Shown: positions 8,131 to 17,632, counted from the first letter of the stretch. The stretch is 44,700 nucleotides of DNA from Anabaena sp. UHCC 0204 (GCF_009711975.1 NZ_VIKW01000033.1:1-44700), one strand, 5' to 3'. Numbers and translations: made by a program. The notes: generated by a model from the letters alone, not told the origin.

Positions 8131-8207
8131 TTGATAGCGTAGCGTGGCGTTAGCCATAGTCCTGACTGCTGACTCTTGACTGGGCGCAGCCCCTGCGCCC
8201 CTACGAC
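8131..8207. repeat. Dispersed GC-rich repeats (GCGTAGCGTGGCGTTAGCC and GGGCGCAGCCCCTGCGCCC)
   Basis: Two repeat types stand side by side in the 7820-8225 gap. GCGTAGCGTGGCGTTAGCCAT recurs within the MITE at 36297-36408 and in altered form near 32780. GGGCGCAGCCCCTGCGCCC is related to GGGGCGCAGGGCTTGCGCCC at about 32589-32608. No gene is seen in the gap. Confidence 0.65.
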
Positions 8208-8225
8208 TTTTTTCGCAAACGCTGA

Positions 8226-9344
8226 TTATTTTATGCCTATTAAACAAAGAGAAGCTAAAAAAGCGGCGATGATATAAAAAACTGCGACTACTTGCAATTC
8301 TGACCAACCAGTTAATTCTAAATGATGATGTAAAGGTGCCATTTTAAATAATCGCTTGCCTTTGCCATCTGGTCCTTTGGTAGCTTTATAATAGCTAACT
8401 TGTGCCATGACAGAGAGGGTTTCTACAAAGAAAATCCCGCTGAGGATGAATAGTATAACTAAAGTATTAGTGAGTAGTGCGACAGCGGCTAAAGCACCGC
8501 CAAGGGCTAAAGAACCAGTGTCACCCATGAAAACACTAGCTGGGTTACGGTTATAGACTAAAAATCCTAAACAACTACCACTGACAGCAGCACAGAAAAC
8601 CATTAAGTCGGGTGAATTAGGAGCAATGACGACACCTAATGCGAAAATAGCGATCGCTACTGTTCCCGCTGCTAAACCATCAATTCCATCTGTTAAATTA
8701 GTAGCATTGCTCTCTGCCACTAGGACAAAACCCGCTACAGGCCAAAATAGCAGTCCTAAAGGTAAGGATAAACCTACCCAAGGTAAATAGATATTGGTTA
8801 TACTAAAATCACCTTTAAACATCAACCATAGGCAAAACATCGCCCCAAAGATAACTTGCAAAGCTAACTTCATTTTAGGAGAGATGCCTTTATTGGACTT
8901 ACGACGCAGAATTTGCCAGTCGTCTAACCAGCCAATTAATCCGTAACTCAGTGTTAAAGCAGAAACGGCAACTACATTTTCAGAAAAGTTAGATAATATG
9001 CAAGCTATTACAACCGCTACAGGGATGAAAAAAATACCACCCATAGTTGGTGTCCCAGCTTTTTTTAGGTGGGCTTGGGGTCCATCTTCCCGGATAATTT
9101 GTCCAGTTTTGAGTGCTTGTAAGATGGGTATTACCCACTGTCCAAGAATGGTTACACCCACAGCAGACAATAGAAAAGGTAGGGTTAGGGATGTCGTATG
9201 CCAGGGAGTCCTGTTACCCATTCCATCGAAAATCAAGGCTGTTGTTGTCAGTAGCATGGCCAGCATTGAGGCTAACCCAATTCCAGAAAAATTCAAACTT
9301 TGGTTAGGGGATAATTTAGCGTCCACAAGAAAAATTTCCTTCAC
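8226..9344 (-). CDS. mraY: Phospho-N-acetylmuramoyl-pentapeptide-transferase
   Basis: MraY moves phospho-MurNAc-pentapeptide from UDP to undecaprenyl phosphate, making lipid I at the inner face of the plasma membrane, the first membrane step of peptidoglycan synthesis. The 372-aa protein has about ten hydrophobic helices. The catalytic and binding motifs are intact: D141 D142 (DDWQ), NLTDGIDGL (216-224), MGDTGS (273-278) and HHH (339-341). The early segment DGPQAHLKKAGTPTMGG (87-103) is the family signature. It stands alone and is not in a mur cluster, as is common in cyanobacteria. Confidence 0.97.
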   Translation of the reverse strand: MKEIFLVDAKLSPNQSLNFSGIGLASMLAMLLTTTALIFDGMGNRTPWHTTSLTLPFLLSAVGVTILGQWVIPILQALKTGQIIREDGPQAHLKKAGTPTMGGIFFIPVAVVIACILSNFSENVVAVSALTLSYGLIGWLDDWQILRRKSNKGISPKMKLALQVIFGAMFCLWLMFKGDFSITNIYLPWVGLSLPLGLLFWPVAGFVLVAESNATNLTDGIDGLAAGTVAIAIFALGVVIAPNSPDLMVFCAAVSGSCLGFLVYNRNPASVFMGDTGSLALGGALAAVALLTNTLVILFILSGIFFVETLSVMAQVSYYKATKGPDGKGKRLFKMAPLHHHLELTGWSELQVVAVFYIIAAFLASLCLIGIK

Positions 9345-9415
9345 TCCACACTTAAAAAAACCTAAATAAAATAGTAGAAACTATTTTTAGTCACTAGTTC
9401 CCAAAATACTATCAG

Positions 9416-9655
9416 CTAGTCTTCTTCAATAGCTACATCATCGTCGTCATCATAATCAATATCACCAATTCCGTCATCTGCGCCCAGAAAATCAGATATT
9501 ACTTCTACATCTTCCCGCGAATCTGTTTCTTGGACATCACGGGCTATGAGTCGGCCACCCTGCCGTAACCAGTCCAACATTGAGGACTCTTGTTTTAAGG
9601 GAATAACCGCTGCTCGCTGGTTACGGGGTGCTTCACGGAGGGGAGAATCTAACAT
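9416..9655 (-). CDS. DUF3134 family protein, function unknown
   Basis: This 79-aa soluble protein starts with MLDSPLREAPRNQRAAVIPL, the recognisable N-terminus of the cyanobacterial DUF3134 family. A central SMLDWLRQGGRLIARD follows. The C-terminus is strongly acidic, with a run of aspartates (YDDDDD at about 69-74) and ending in EED. There are no membrane segments or cysteines. It lies 71 nt upstream of mraY on the same strand. No function can be inferred beyond family membership. Confidence 0.85.
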   Translation of the reverse strand: MLDSPLREAPRNQRAAVIPLKQESSMLDWLRQGGRLIARDVQETDSREDVEVISDFLGADDGIGDIDYDDDDDVAIEED

Positions 9656-9893
9656 ATTAACTAAAGACTCACAAGGGTTGATCTAACTAGACATTAAGAG
9701 TCTATCATTTGATACGAGTTAATTTATTCCTTCATTCAAGTCTTTAATCGCTTAATCCGAATTAAACAAAATTTTCATTTAATTGGGGAATTGTAGCCAA
9801 AAAGGCATTATTAATGAGTTGAATGGTTATAGACAAAAACATTACTATTTCATTAATGCTATTTCATCATGCAAATTCTTGAGGTAAAGGGCA

Positions 9894-10478
9894 ATGATAG
9901 GCAAATCAACTCTCACAGATATAATTGCCGGCACAAATCGCGGTTTGTTAGCAAATGTAGGACAACAACAAGCTATTTTAGCAGCGATCGCCAACCTTGA
10001 AGACTTTAATCCTACACCACGTCCATTAGCAGCGAGTCATCTCCTAGAAGGCAACTGGCGACTACTATACACCACAAGTAAAGCTCTATTAAACATAGAT
10101 CGTCTACCTTTTTGTAAACTTGGTCAAATTTACCAATGTATTCGGGTAGAAACTAACAGTGTATATAACATAGCTGAGATTTATGGCGTTCCTTCCTTAG
10201 AAGGATTAGTTAGTGTCGCTGCTAAATTTGAACCAGTTTCAGAGCGGCGTGTGCAAGTTAAATTTCAACGTTCTATTATTGGTTTACAACGTCTAATTAG
10301 CTATACATCACCAGGAGAGTTTATTCAACAAATTGAGTCGGGCAAAAAATTTACAGCCTTTGATTTTCCCATTCAGAGTGAAAAACAACAGGGCTGGTTA
10401 GACATTACTTATATAGATGATGATCTCCGGATTGGTAGAGGTAACGAAGGTAGCGTTTTTGTATTAAGTAAAACATAA
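9894..10478 (+). CDS. PAP/fibrillin family protein
   Basis: The 194-aa protein belongs to the plastid-lipid-associated protein (fibrillin) family, small lipocalin-like proteins that bind hydrophobic molecules at thylakoids and plastoglobules. Visible features are the helical N-terminus (STLTDIIAGTNRGLLAN), the LLEGNWRLLYTTSKALL motif at residues 50-66, and the C-terminal segment LDITYIDDDLRIGRGNEGSVFVL, which is the family's closing signature. No signal peptide is present, so it would act from the cytoplasmic side. AAAGGGCA precedes the ATG. It lies 206 nt upstream of psaE on the same strand, but this spacer holds promoter-like sequence. Confidence 0.9.
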   Translation: MIGKSTLTDIIAGTNRGLLANVGQQQAILAAIANLEDFNPTPRPLAASHLLEGNWRLLYTTSKALLNIDRLPFCKLGQIYQCIRVETNSVYNIAEIYGVPSLEGLVSVAAKFEPVSERRVQVKFQRSIIGLQRLISYTSPGEFIQQIESGKKFTAFDFPIQSEKQQGWLDITYIDDDLRIGRGNEGSVFVLSKT

Positions 10479-10578
10479 AACCTTTTGCAAGAAGTGTTTG
10501 CGAATGAAATTACTCTAATATGGGTACTTTGTCAAGGGGGAATTGGGAAAATTAATCACCCCATGACACAAACTAACA

Positions 10579-10596
10579 TGACAAATAACTTAACAA
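10579..10596 (+). promoter_or_regulatory. Weak HLR1-like direct repeat upstream of psaE
   Basis: TGACAAAT-AA-CTTAACAA has the 8-2-8 spacing of HLR1, the RpaB binding site of cyanobacterial photosystem I genes, but matches the consensus (G/T)TTACA(T/A)(T/A) only partly. It lies 89 nt upstream of the psaE ATG. psaE is a known type of RpaB target in other cyanobacteria. Confidence 0.3.
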
Positions 10597-10684
10597 AACC
10601 ACAAGCTCATACCTCCAGGTTGTAAAGTAAAAACAATCAGCCCTACTTTAACGGCAACTCATACTTCAAAAGGGAAGATACAAC

Positions 10685-10900
10685 ATGGTTCAACGTGGTT
10701 CTATAGTACGTGTTCTCCGCCCTGAATCCTACTGGAATCAGGATCTTGGCACAGTGGTTTCTGTTGACAAAAGCGGCATCAAATACCCTGTAATTGTCCG
10801 GTTTGAGAAAGTTAACTACTCCGGTATTAACACAAATAACTTTGCTGTAGATGAGTTAATCGAGGTGCAAGCACCTAAACCTAAAGCAGCAGCAAAGTAA
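10685..10900 (+). CDS. psaE: Photosystem I reaction centre subunit IV
   Basis: PsaE is a small SH3-like subunit on the stromal (cytoplasmic) face of photosystem I that helps dock ferredoxin or flavodoxin and supports cyclic electron flow. The 71-aa sequence begins [20 protein letters not shown], and has [10 protein letters not shown] and [14 protein letters not shown], the core strands of the family. Length is normal and the C-terminus has an Ala/Lys tail. A purine-rich AAAAGGGAAG precedes the start. mutM follows 112 nt downstream on the same strand, a neighbour pair seen in other Nostocales. Confidence 0.97.
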   Translation: MVQRGSIVRVLRPESYWNQDLGTVVSVDKSGIKYPVIVRFEKVNYSGINTNNFAVDELIEVQAPKPKAAAK

Positions 10901-11012
10901 ACAGCCAAGCGCCAAGGGGATTGTTTTATGGGAAAATAGGAATGTCAAGGTGAATATCTTGCACATTTTCTATGTCTGACCATAGCTTCCCCTAACCATA
11001 TTATTTGCTTGA

Positions 11013-11852
11013 ATGCCTGAACTGCCTGAAGTTGAAACAGTCCGCAGGGGTTTAAATCAATTAACCCTAAATCAAGAAATCACGGGAGGAGATGTGTTGC
11101 TACAACGCACTATCGCCTACCCGTTTTCTGTTGGTGAATTTATTGATAAAATTCTAGGAAATACCATTGCTACCTGGCATCGTTGTGGTAAATATCTCCT
11201 CGCTGAACTTTCTTCTCCTTCCTCTGGTTATTTAGGGGTTCACCTCCGCATGACTGGTCAATTATTGTGGTTAAACCAAAATGAACCTTTACACAAACAC
11301 ACGAGAGTGAGGTTATTTTTTGGGGAAAAGCAAGAATTACGCTTTGTTGACCAACGCACTTTCGGACAAATGTGGTATGTTCCTGCTGGTGTCGCTGTGG
11401 AAAGTATTATTACAGGTTTGGCAAAATTGGCAGTTGACCCATTTTCTCCAGAATTCACTGTTGAGTATTTGTCCGAGAAATTAAAAAAATCCCGTCGTCC
11501 CATTAAAACTGGGTTGTTAGATCAGTCAGTGGTGGCAGGATTAGGTAATATTTATGCTGATGAGGCTTTGTTTAAAAGTGGTATTTTACCCACAACTCTC
11601 TGTACAGAATTACAACTTCCCCAAATCGAACTTTTACGAACTGCAATTATTGAAGTTTTATCAGCGAGTATTGCTGTAGGTGGCACAACTTTTAGTAATT
11701 TTCTCAGTGTTAAAGGCGTTAATGGTAATTATGGCGGTGAAGCCTGGGTTTATAACCGAACTGGACAACCTTGCAAAGTTTGTGGTAATGTCATCCAGCG
11801 AATTAAGTTAGGTGGGCGTTCTAGTCATTTTTGTTCTCAATGTCAAAGTTAA
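11013..11852 (+). CDS. mutM: Formamidopyrimidine-DNA glycosylase (Fpg)
   Basis: MutM removes oxidised purines such as 8-oxoguanine and cuts the resulting abasic site by beta,delta-elimination. The protein starts M-PELPEVE; after Met removal the proline is the catalytic nucleophile and the next Glu the general acid. Further landmarks are the R/K region HLRMTGQL (75-82), the helix-two-turn-helix segment GLGNIYADEALF, and a C-terminal zinc finger with C254, C257, C274 and C277. The 279-aa length is normal. All key residues are present, so it should be active. Confidence 0.97.
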   Translation: MPELPEVETVRRGLNQLTLNQEITGGDVLLQRTIAYPFSVGEFIDKILGNTIATWHRCGKYLLAELSSPSSGYLGVHLRMTGQLLWLNQNEPLHKHTRVRLFFGEKQELRFVDQRTFGQMWYVPAGVAVESIITGLAKLAVDPFSPEFTVEYLSEKLKKSRRPIKTGLLDQSVVAGLGNIYADEALFKSGILPTTLCTELQLPQIELLRTAIIEVLSASIAVGGTTFSNFLSVKGVNGNYGGEAWVYNRTGQPCKVCGNVIQRIKLGGRSSHFCSQCQS

Positions 11853-11865
11853 GTAGTCTGGGAAG

Positions 11866-11981
11866 GAGCAAAGGAGCAAGGGAGCAGGGGAGCAGAGGGG
11901 CAGGGGGCAGGGGGGGGAGAGAGAATATGTTTTCTACTGACAACGGACAACGGACAACTGACAACTGACAACTGACAAATC
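11866..11981. repeat. Purine-rich GGAGCA/GGGGCAG tract and ACTGACA heptamer STRR
   Basis: The mutM-proA gap between convergent genes holds two simple tracts. The first consists of GGAGCAAAGGAGCAAGGGAG-type units and a long G-run. The second (from about 11938) is a tandem heptamer GACAACG/GACAACT. The heptamer family recurs at 40269-40315 and the opposite strand of the first tract at about 39396-39446. Confidence 0.75.
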
Positions 11982-11992
11982 ACCCCTAATCT

Positions 11993-13288
11993 TTAAATAT
12001 CACGATGAGTAAATGATTTTGCATTTGCACCTGTGTAGGTAGTCACAATATGTCCATTACCAGACATTTGATATTTATATGTAATCAAACCCTCTAAACC
12101 AACTGGTCCACGAGGTGGCATTTGTTGGGTACTAATTCCCACTTCTGCACCAAAACCATAGCGGAAACCATCAGCAAATCGGGTAGAACAATTATGATAA
12201 ACTCCTGCTGCATTTACTAAGCCTTGGAAAGTTTCTGCGGCTGTGATATCTTCAGTAATAATTGCTTCTGTATGCCGAGAACCATAATTGTCAATATGGG
12301 ATATTGCTTCTGTTAAAGAATCAACTATTTTAATTGCTAAAATTAAATCGCTGTATTCTGTTTCCCAGTCTGTTGCTTTGGCAGCGACAATATTAGGTAA
12401 AATTTTTAAAGTGCGTTCATCACCTCTTAATTCTACATTTTGAGTTTGTAAAGCAGTGGCAATTTGTGGGAGAAATTGGGCAGCAATGCTACTGTGAATT
12501 AGTAAGGTTTCAATGGCATTACAAGCAGCGGGATATTGAGTTTTAGAATCTACAGTAATACTAATAGCTTTAGCAATATCAGCGGCTTCATCTATATAAA
12601 GATGACAAATTCCATCGGCATGACCTAATACGGGAATGCGGGTATTATCTTGAACAAATTTCACAAAAGCATTAGAACCTCTGGGAATAATTAAATCTAC
12701 ATATTTATCTAATTGCAAAAGTTCTAATATTTCTGCTCTGGTGGTTAACAATTGCACTGCATCTGGGTTAACATTAGTATTAGCCAATCCTTTTTTAATG
12801 GCTTTGACTATCGCTTCACAAGAATGTAAAGCTTCTTTACCACCTTTGAGAATGACACCATTACCTGATTTAATTGCTAAAGAAACAATTTGAATTGCGG
12901 CTTCGGGACGGGCTTCAAAAATGATCCCTAAAACACCCAAAGGACAAGTAATGCGTTTGAGAATTAAACCAGTGTCAATTTCCCGGTGAATTTGTACATT
13001 ACCCACAGGATCATCTAGCTTACCAACATCTCGCACACCAGCGATCGCATCTCTTAATTTATGTTCATCTAACTGCAACCGTTTATAAAGGGGTTTGGTA
13101 ATTCCTTCTGTCGTGGCTATTTGACAATCAGCTATATTTGCTTGGAGAATATCATCCTTAGCTGATTCTAAAGCCAGAGCGATCGCTTCAATAGCTTGAT
13201 TTTTCTCCTCAGTCGCCAGCAGTGCCAACTTACTAGCAGCTTGACGGGTTTGTTGGGCAATTTGAATTAACGCAGAAGCACTTTGCAT
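11993..13288 (-). CDS. proA: Gamma-glutamyl phosphate reductase
   Basis: ProA reduces gamma-glutamyl phosphate to glutamate-5-semialdehyde with NADPH, the second step of proline synthesis. The 431-aa protein has the aldehyde dehydrogenase-like fold. Visible are [14 protein letters not shown] (116-129), the [12 protein letters not shown] loop (142-153), the IPRGSNAFV motif (201-209) and the catalytic C256 in [12 protein letters not shown]. The C-terminal half has [18 protein letters not shown], typical of the family. Length is slightly above E. coli ProA. It is monocistronic and divergent from the M48 protease gene. Confidence 0.97.
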   Translation of the reverse strand: MQSASALIQIAQQTRQAASKLALLATEEKNQAIEAIALALESAKDDILQANIADCQIATTEGITKPLYKRLQLDEHKLRDAIAGVRDVGKLDDPVGNVQIHREIDTGLILKRITCPLGVLGIIFEARPEAAIQIVSLAIKSGNGVILKGGKEALHSCEAIVKAIKKGLANTNVNPDAVQLLTTRAEILELLQLDKYVDLIIPRGSNAFVKFVQDNTRIPVLGHADGICHLYIDEAADIAKAISITVDSKTQYPAACNAIETLLIHSSIAAQFLPQIATALQTQNVELRGDERTLKILPNIVAAKATDWETEYSDLILAIKIVDSLTEAISHIDNYGSRHTEAIITEDITAAETFQGLVNAAGVYHNCSTRFADGFRYGFGAEVGISTQQMPPRGPVGLEGLITYKYQMSGNGHIVTTYTGANAKSFTHRDI

Positions 13289-13441
13289 AGTTAAAAATAA
13301 CAGTAGGCTAATTTAAAAACATTTACTTTTTATCCTATCAATAATTTTCGTAGTAATAACTTTTGCAAAATTCTGATGACAAATGCAGTATACATTGAGT
13401 ATTGATAGATAAAAATCTCACATTTTGATCACGGAGATTAT

Positions 13442-15439
13442 ATGTCATTGCAATCAGGGTTAGATGCTTTTAATCAAGGGCGCTATGAAGAAGCAATTTA
13501 TCTTCTAGAAGAATTCTCCCAGAATTCCATAGAACTAAATTCTCCAGATTACCTGACTTCCCAAATGTGGCTAGTCAAAGCCTATCAAGCCATAGGAGAC
13601 CTTGAAGAAGCGACAATTTTGTGGCAAAAGTTAATTAATAGTCCTAACCAAAAAGTCCAAGAATGGGCTAGAGGAAATCGTCCTACCCCGCTACCACAAC
13701 CGGAAACTGAGTCTCGTAAATTTCCCAAGGCTGGAAGGGCTGTTACCACGGGGGTAAGTTTAGCTATGGGGGGAGTAGGTGGTAGTTTAACCCTAGCATC
13801 TGGTGTCACCATAGCCTTGCTATTTGGCATGGTTTTTGTTTTAGGTTTAAGTGTAGTCTTAATTACTAACAGCAGCGATCCTGGGACTGGACTAGCGATC
13901 GCTATTGGTATTACCTTAGTATTCAATCTCGCTGCTTTTTTCTTCTCTCCCCTCCTCATGGACTTAAGCCAAAAGTGGCTTTACCAGACTCGTTGGGTGA
14001 ACTTAGCAGAAATTGAAAACCTCAGCCCAGAAACAGCAAAAATCATCCGCCAAGTCTGTCAACAAAAAAACATCACCACCCCCAGACTAGGAATAATTGA
14101 CGACCAAAACCCCACCGCTTTTACCTATGGTTCTTTACCTAACAGCGCCCGGTTAGTCGTCAGTCAAGGACTTTTTACTTACTTAGATGATGATGAAGTC
14201 GCTACCGTTTACGCCCATGAATTAGGTCACATCGTCCATTGGGACTTTGCTGTCATGACCGTAGCTTCTACTTTAGTGCAAATTTGCTACCTAGTTTACA
14301 GCACAGCCCGAAGATTTACCCGTGGCGGTGGCGACAATAAAGTTAAAGATGCGTTAGAAACTGCCGGTTTTGTTGCATATATCTTTTATGTTATCGGTAC
14401 ATATCTGCTGTTATATCTTTCCCGAACCAGAGAATATTTTGCAGATCATTTCGCCGCTGAAACCACAGGTAATCCCAACGGATTATCTCGCGCCTTAGTC
14501 AAAATTGCCTATGGGATTGTCGAAGAAGGTTCACGCGCCCAAGAACCCAGCCGTTTAATTGAAGGGACTCGCGCTTTAGGAATTTACGACCACAAAGCCG
14601 CAGCTTCTACAGGTACAGCTTACCGCATTTCTTCAGATCCGCAAAAAGTTGGTCGCGTCTTTTTGTGGGATATGTTCAACCCTTGGGGTTGGTGGATGGA
14701 ATTAAATTCTACTCATCCCCTTACAGGTAAACGAGTCCGCGCCCTCAGCACATACTCAGAACAACTAGGTTTACCTACTGAATTTGATATGGGGCGAGTT
14801 ATGGGTGAAGGTAAAACCCTTGATAAAACAAAACTTTACGGTAACTTCTTCTTAGATATCGTTCTTTATGGTGCAGAAACCATTGGCTTTATTGGTGGTT
14901 TGATTATCGGTTTCTTCATGTTATCAGCTTCAGACAACTCTGGCTTAATACTAGGTATGCCATTAGTAGGTTTAGGAATCGGAATTGTCATTAAAGCCTT
15001 GGTGATGTTCCCTGACTACAGCAAAGCCGTTAGTACAGATATTCTCACTTTAATGTCAGACCCTTATGCTAGTCCGTTGCGGGGACAACCTGCCAATTTA
15101 GAAGGGGAATTAATTGGCCGGGGTGATGCTGGTTATAAATTTGGTTCTGATTTAAAACTCCAAGATCCTAGCGGAATGCTTTATTTACGCTATGCTTCCC
15201 GTTTTGGTCCAATTGGTAATTTTCTGTTTGGGATGAAACGAGTAGAAAGCCTAATTGGTCAAAAAGTAGGGACTATTGGCTGGTTTCGCCGGGGAATTAT
15301 GCCTTGGATGGATTTAATCCAACTAGAAGGAGAAAATGGCACTTTTGTCCATAGTTATCACCGTTTTTGGTCATTCATTATGGGTGGCGGATTCATTATT
15401 CTAGGAGTCGCATTAACTGTCTTTTTGAACAACAATTAA
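13442..15439 (+). CDS. M48 family membrane metalloprotease with N-terminal TPR-like segment
   Basis: The 665-aa protein has three parts. Residues 1-80 are helical and TPR-like (DAFNQGRYEEAIYLLEEF). Residues 100-180 contain two hydrophobic segments. The HtpX-like protease domain follows with HELGH (259-263) and third zinc ligand E331 in REYFADHFAAE. A further hydrophobic pair is at 475-515. The C-terminal third has LEGELIGRGDAGYKFGSDLKL and a final membrane helix at about 645-662. It would cut damaged or misfolded membrane proteins, with the active site on the cytoplasmic side. This layout, longer than HtpX (about 290 aa), recurs in cyanobacteria. The substrate is unknown. A strong terminator follows. 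Confidence 0.9.
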   Translation: MSLQSGLDAFNQGRYEEAIYLLEEFSQNSIELNSPDYLTSQMWLVKAYQAIGDLEEATILWQKLINSPNQKVQEWARGNRPTPLPQPETESRKFPKAGRAVTTGVSLAMGGVGGSLTLASGVTIALLFGMVFVLGLSVVLITNSSDPGTGLAIAIGITLVFNLAAFFFSPLLMDLSQKWLYQTRWVNLAEIENLSPETAKIIRQVCQQKNITTPRLGIIDDQNPTAFTYGSLPNSARLVVSQGLFTYLDDDEVATVYAHELGHIVHWDFAVMTVASTLVQICYLVYSTARRFTRGGGDNKVKDALETAGFVAYIFYVIGTYLLLYLSRTREYFADHFAAETTGNPNGLSRALVKIAYGIVEEGSRAQEPSRLIEGTRALGIYDHKAAASTGTAYRISSDPQKVGRVFLWDMFNPWGWWMELNSTHPLTGKRVRALSTYSEQLGLPTEFDMGRVMGEGKTLDKTKLYGNFFLDIVLYGAETIGFIGGLIIGFFMLSASDNSGLILGMPLVGLGIGIVIKALVMFPDYSKAVSTDILTLMSDPYASPLRGQPANLEGELIGRGDAGYKFGSDLKLQDPSGMLYLRYASRFGPIGNFLFGMKRVESLIGQKVGTIGWFRRGIMPWMDLIQLEGENGTFVHSYHRFWSFIMGGGFIILGVALTVFLNNN

Positions 15440-15460
15440 TTTTACCAATTTGATTTTTTT

Positions 15461-15488
15461 AGAGGTAGTTAAAAACTGCCTCTTTTTT
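15461..15488 (+). terminator. Rho-independent terminator of the M48 protease gene
   Basis: The stem AGAGGTAGT (15461-15469) pairs with ACTGCCTCT (15475-15483) with one wobble, followed by TTTTT. It starts 22 nt after the stop codon. Confidence 0.85.
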
Positions 15489-15490
15489 AT

Positions 15491-15679
15491 TAATTATCAA
15501 TTGTCAATTGTCAATTGTCAATTATTGAACTAATGACCTCGTTTTTGTATTTTTTGTAGGTTGGGTTAAGCGACAGCAAAACCCAACCAACCGTTGTAAA
15601 GGGACTTCCAAGAAATAAATTATCCAGATTAACGGACAAGTATTGAATTGTCAATTGTCAATTATCAATTGTCAATTAT
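15491..15679. repeat. Two heptamer STRR blocks (AATTGTC units)
   Basis: Tandem AATTGTC/AATTATC units fill 15491-15523 and again 15645-15679, in the spacer between the convergent M48 and mazG genes. Between them is GGTTGGGTTAAGCGACAGCAAAACCCAACC (15559-15588), an imperfect palindrome with GGTTGGGTT and AACCCAACC arms. Confidence 0.75.
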
Positions 15680-15683
15680 TAAC

Positions 15684-16484
15684 CTAATGACCTAGTTTGG
15701 CTTTAGCCTGTTGCCAAAGTGCATCTAATTCTTCCACACTATAATCTGTAAACGGACGTTCAATCACATCTTCCATTTTTTGTAATCGGTGGATAAATCT
15801 TTGGCTTGTACCTTGTAAACCTGCACTCGGATCAAGATTATGCCATCTAGCAACTTGAATAATTGCAAATAGCAAATCACCTAATTCTGATTCTTGTCTT
15901 TCTTGAGTTTCTTCAGCTAAAGCTGCTTGAAATTCTCCTAACTCTTCATGAAATTTTCCCCAAACTTCATCAACATTATTCCACTCAAAACCAACACTAG
16001 CAGCTTTTTGGGAAATTTTCATCGCCGCATTTAAGGGAGGCAAACTCCGCCGATAACGATTAAGTTTATCAGTGAGTTTTTGGTCTTCTACTGTTTCTCC
16101 TTTTTCTGCTGCTTTGATGGTTTCCCAATTTTGTCGCACTTCATCAATATTTTGTACAGTCACATCACCAAATACATGAGGATGACGACGAATTAACTTT
16201 TGAGAAATACCCTCAGCGACTTCTTGGAGGGAAAAATCTCCGGACTCGTTGGCAATTTGTGCTTGTAATACTACTTGTAATAATAAATCACCTAATTCTT
16301 CTGCGATCGCCTTTTTATCTCCTGTTTGAATTGCGTCTACCACTTCATAGGCTTCCTCAATCACATAAGGTGTAAGACTTTGGGGTGTTTGTGCCAAATC
16401 CCAAGGACAACCTTCAGGCGATCGCAATTTCGCCACTACATCTATTAATTCTTGTAACGCCAGCAAAGTCTGATTAACTTCCAT
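15684..16484 (-). CDS. mazG: Nucleoside triphosphate pyrophosphohydrolase MazG
   Basis: MazG hydrolyses NTPs and dNTPs to NMP and pyrophosphate, cleaning the pool of abnormal nucleotides. The 266-aa protein has the two tandem MazG domains of the long bacterial form. The N-terminal one has CPWDLAQTPQSLTPYVIEEAYE and the metal-binding EExxE...ExxD pattern (IEEAYEVVDAI, AEELGDLLLQV). The C-terminal one repeats it as EELGEFQAAL and ESELGDLLFAI. It follows the DUF2227 gene by 16 nt on the same strand, so the two are probably co-transcribed. Despite the name it is not a toxin. Confidence 0.95.
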   Translation of the reverse strand: MEVNQTLLALQELIDVVAKLRSPEGCPWDLAQTPQSLTPYVIEEAYEVVDAIQTGDKKAIAEELGDLLLQVVLQAQIANESGDFSLQEVAEGISQKLIRRHPHVFGDVTVQNIDEVRQNWETIKAAEKGETVEDQKLTDKLNRYRRSLPPLNAAMKISQKAASVGFEWNNVDEVWGKFHEELGEFQAALAEETQERQESELGDLLFAIIQVARWHNLDPSAGLQGTSQRFIHRLQKMEDVIERPFTDYSVEELDALWQQAKAKLGH

Positions 16485-16500
16485 AAAACCTCTGGATTTT

Positions 16501-17085
16501 TTATCGCTTCTTCACACTGCGACGACTGCGGGTAACTTTACGTTTTTTAATTTTGCCACGGGGAAGCAAACCTTGAATACCCTGTTTTTGAAATCGCTTA
16601 TAAGCAGAACCAGTCCAATCGCTGAGAGAATGACTCATTGCACCCAGTTCACAGCCAATAAATAGGGCAAAAAATTCTCCATAATATATATAGATAGTCT
16701 TCCCCACTGTCCCCCACACTTCCCCCCAGTTCCAAGTCACATTTCCCAACTTGGCGAAAATCATCACAGCCACAATTACCACAAATGCCAAAAAAGTCGT
16801 GAGATACACTACTCTTAAAGTCGTGCCAATAATTGGACCATGGGATAAAAAAGACCGATGTCGCAGACTTTTTTGATAAGGTAGCCAAATCCACCGCAGA
16901 AACCCCCAACGCTGAAATTGACGGGAATAAATATCCAAGTCGGGTCCAAACATCAACCCCCCAAACATATATCCACCCGCTACCAACAAAGTCATGTTAC
17001 TGCTGCGAGTGGAAACTAAGGTTATACCCGCTACCCAAGGCATAGACCAAATAGTAATGCGATCGTGTGTTTGACCAGAGGGCAT
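16501..17085 (-). CDS. DUF2227 family putative metal-binding membrane protein
   Basis: The 194-aa protein starts MPSGQTHDRITIW, with a His-Asp pair, and contains GPDLDIYSRQFQRWG, HRSFLSHG and SHSLSDW. These His/Asp motifs are the conserved set of the DUF2227 (YdjM-like metal-dependent hydrolase-like) family. Three hydrophobic stretches are seen, near residues 15-45, 85-110 and 130-150. The C-terminus is strongly basic (KIKKRKVTRSRRSVKKR). Enzymatic function is not established for the family. It precedes mazG by 16 nt on the same strand. Confidence 0.85.
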   Translation of the reverse strand: MPSGQTHDRITIWSMPWVAGITLVSTRSSNMTLLVAGGYMFGGLMFGPDLDIYSRQFQRWGFLRWIWLPYQKSLRHRSFLSHGPIIGTTLRVVYLTTFLAFVVIVAVMIFAKLGNVTWNWGEVWGTVGKTIYIYYGEFFALFIGCELGAMSHSLSDWTGSAYKRFQKQGIQGLLPRGKIKKRKVTRSRRSVKKR

Positions 17086-17219
17086 ATTTACAAGTCAAAA
17101 GTCAAAATTGAATCCTGAGTAAGTATAGCTGACAACCTCCCTCCAGCCTGAAAAAGTTTTTTCCCAAACCCCTTGCAAAATTTGAAAAGGCTATGTTATA
17201 TTAATTAAGTGAAACAAAC

Positions 17220-17292
<73 letters not shown>

Positions 17293-17307
17293 TTTAAAAG
17301 AAGCAAT

Positions 17308-17356
17308 AAGTTTTTATAAAGCGGTTCGCAATTTTCATTGTGAACCGCTAAAACTT
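17308..17356. repeat. Long inverted repeat downstream of tRNA-Val
   Basis: Arms AGCGGTTCGCAA and TTGTGAACCGCT match at 11 of 12 positions around TTTTCA. The outer AAGTTTT and AAAACTT also mirror each other. It begins 15 nt after the tRNA and could act in 3' processing or termination, though no clean T-run follows. Confidence 0.65.
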
Positions 17357-17469
17357 TATGTAGCTAAATTTCAATAACCCATTTGCGCTAACTCCCCTTC
17401 TGGAAAATCGCGTAAGTGGGTTTTATTTATATAGGGTTTGCGGAGAAAGTCTATTAGGAGTCAGGAGTC

Positions 17470-17632
17470 GTAGGGGCGATAAATTATCGGTTTCTTCCCA
17501 AGTAGGGGCGAAGCATTCGGGCGATAAATTATCGGTTTTTTCCCAAGTTTATTTTCCGAATGCTTCGCCCTTACACCGAATGCTTCACTCTTACACTGAA
17601 TGCTTCATATCTACACCGAATGCTGATGCTTA
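17470..17632. repeat. Dispersed palindromic repeat, copy B
   Basis: This block carries the modules of 2010-2152 in another order: GTAGGGGCGATAAATTATCGG, GGGGCGAAGCATTCGG, the palindrome CGATAAATTATCG again, then CCGAATGCTTCGCCC. It then decays into three or four shorter units of the type TTACACCGAATGCTTC. The rest of the 17293-17778 gap holds the inverted repeat at 17308 and the psb34 promoter. Confidence 0.8.

Noticed and set aside
15684-16484. MazG as part of a toxin-antitoxin system
   Set aside because: The two-domain pyrophosphohydrolase is a housekeeping enzyme and its neighbour is a DUF2227 gene, not a toxin.
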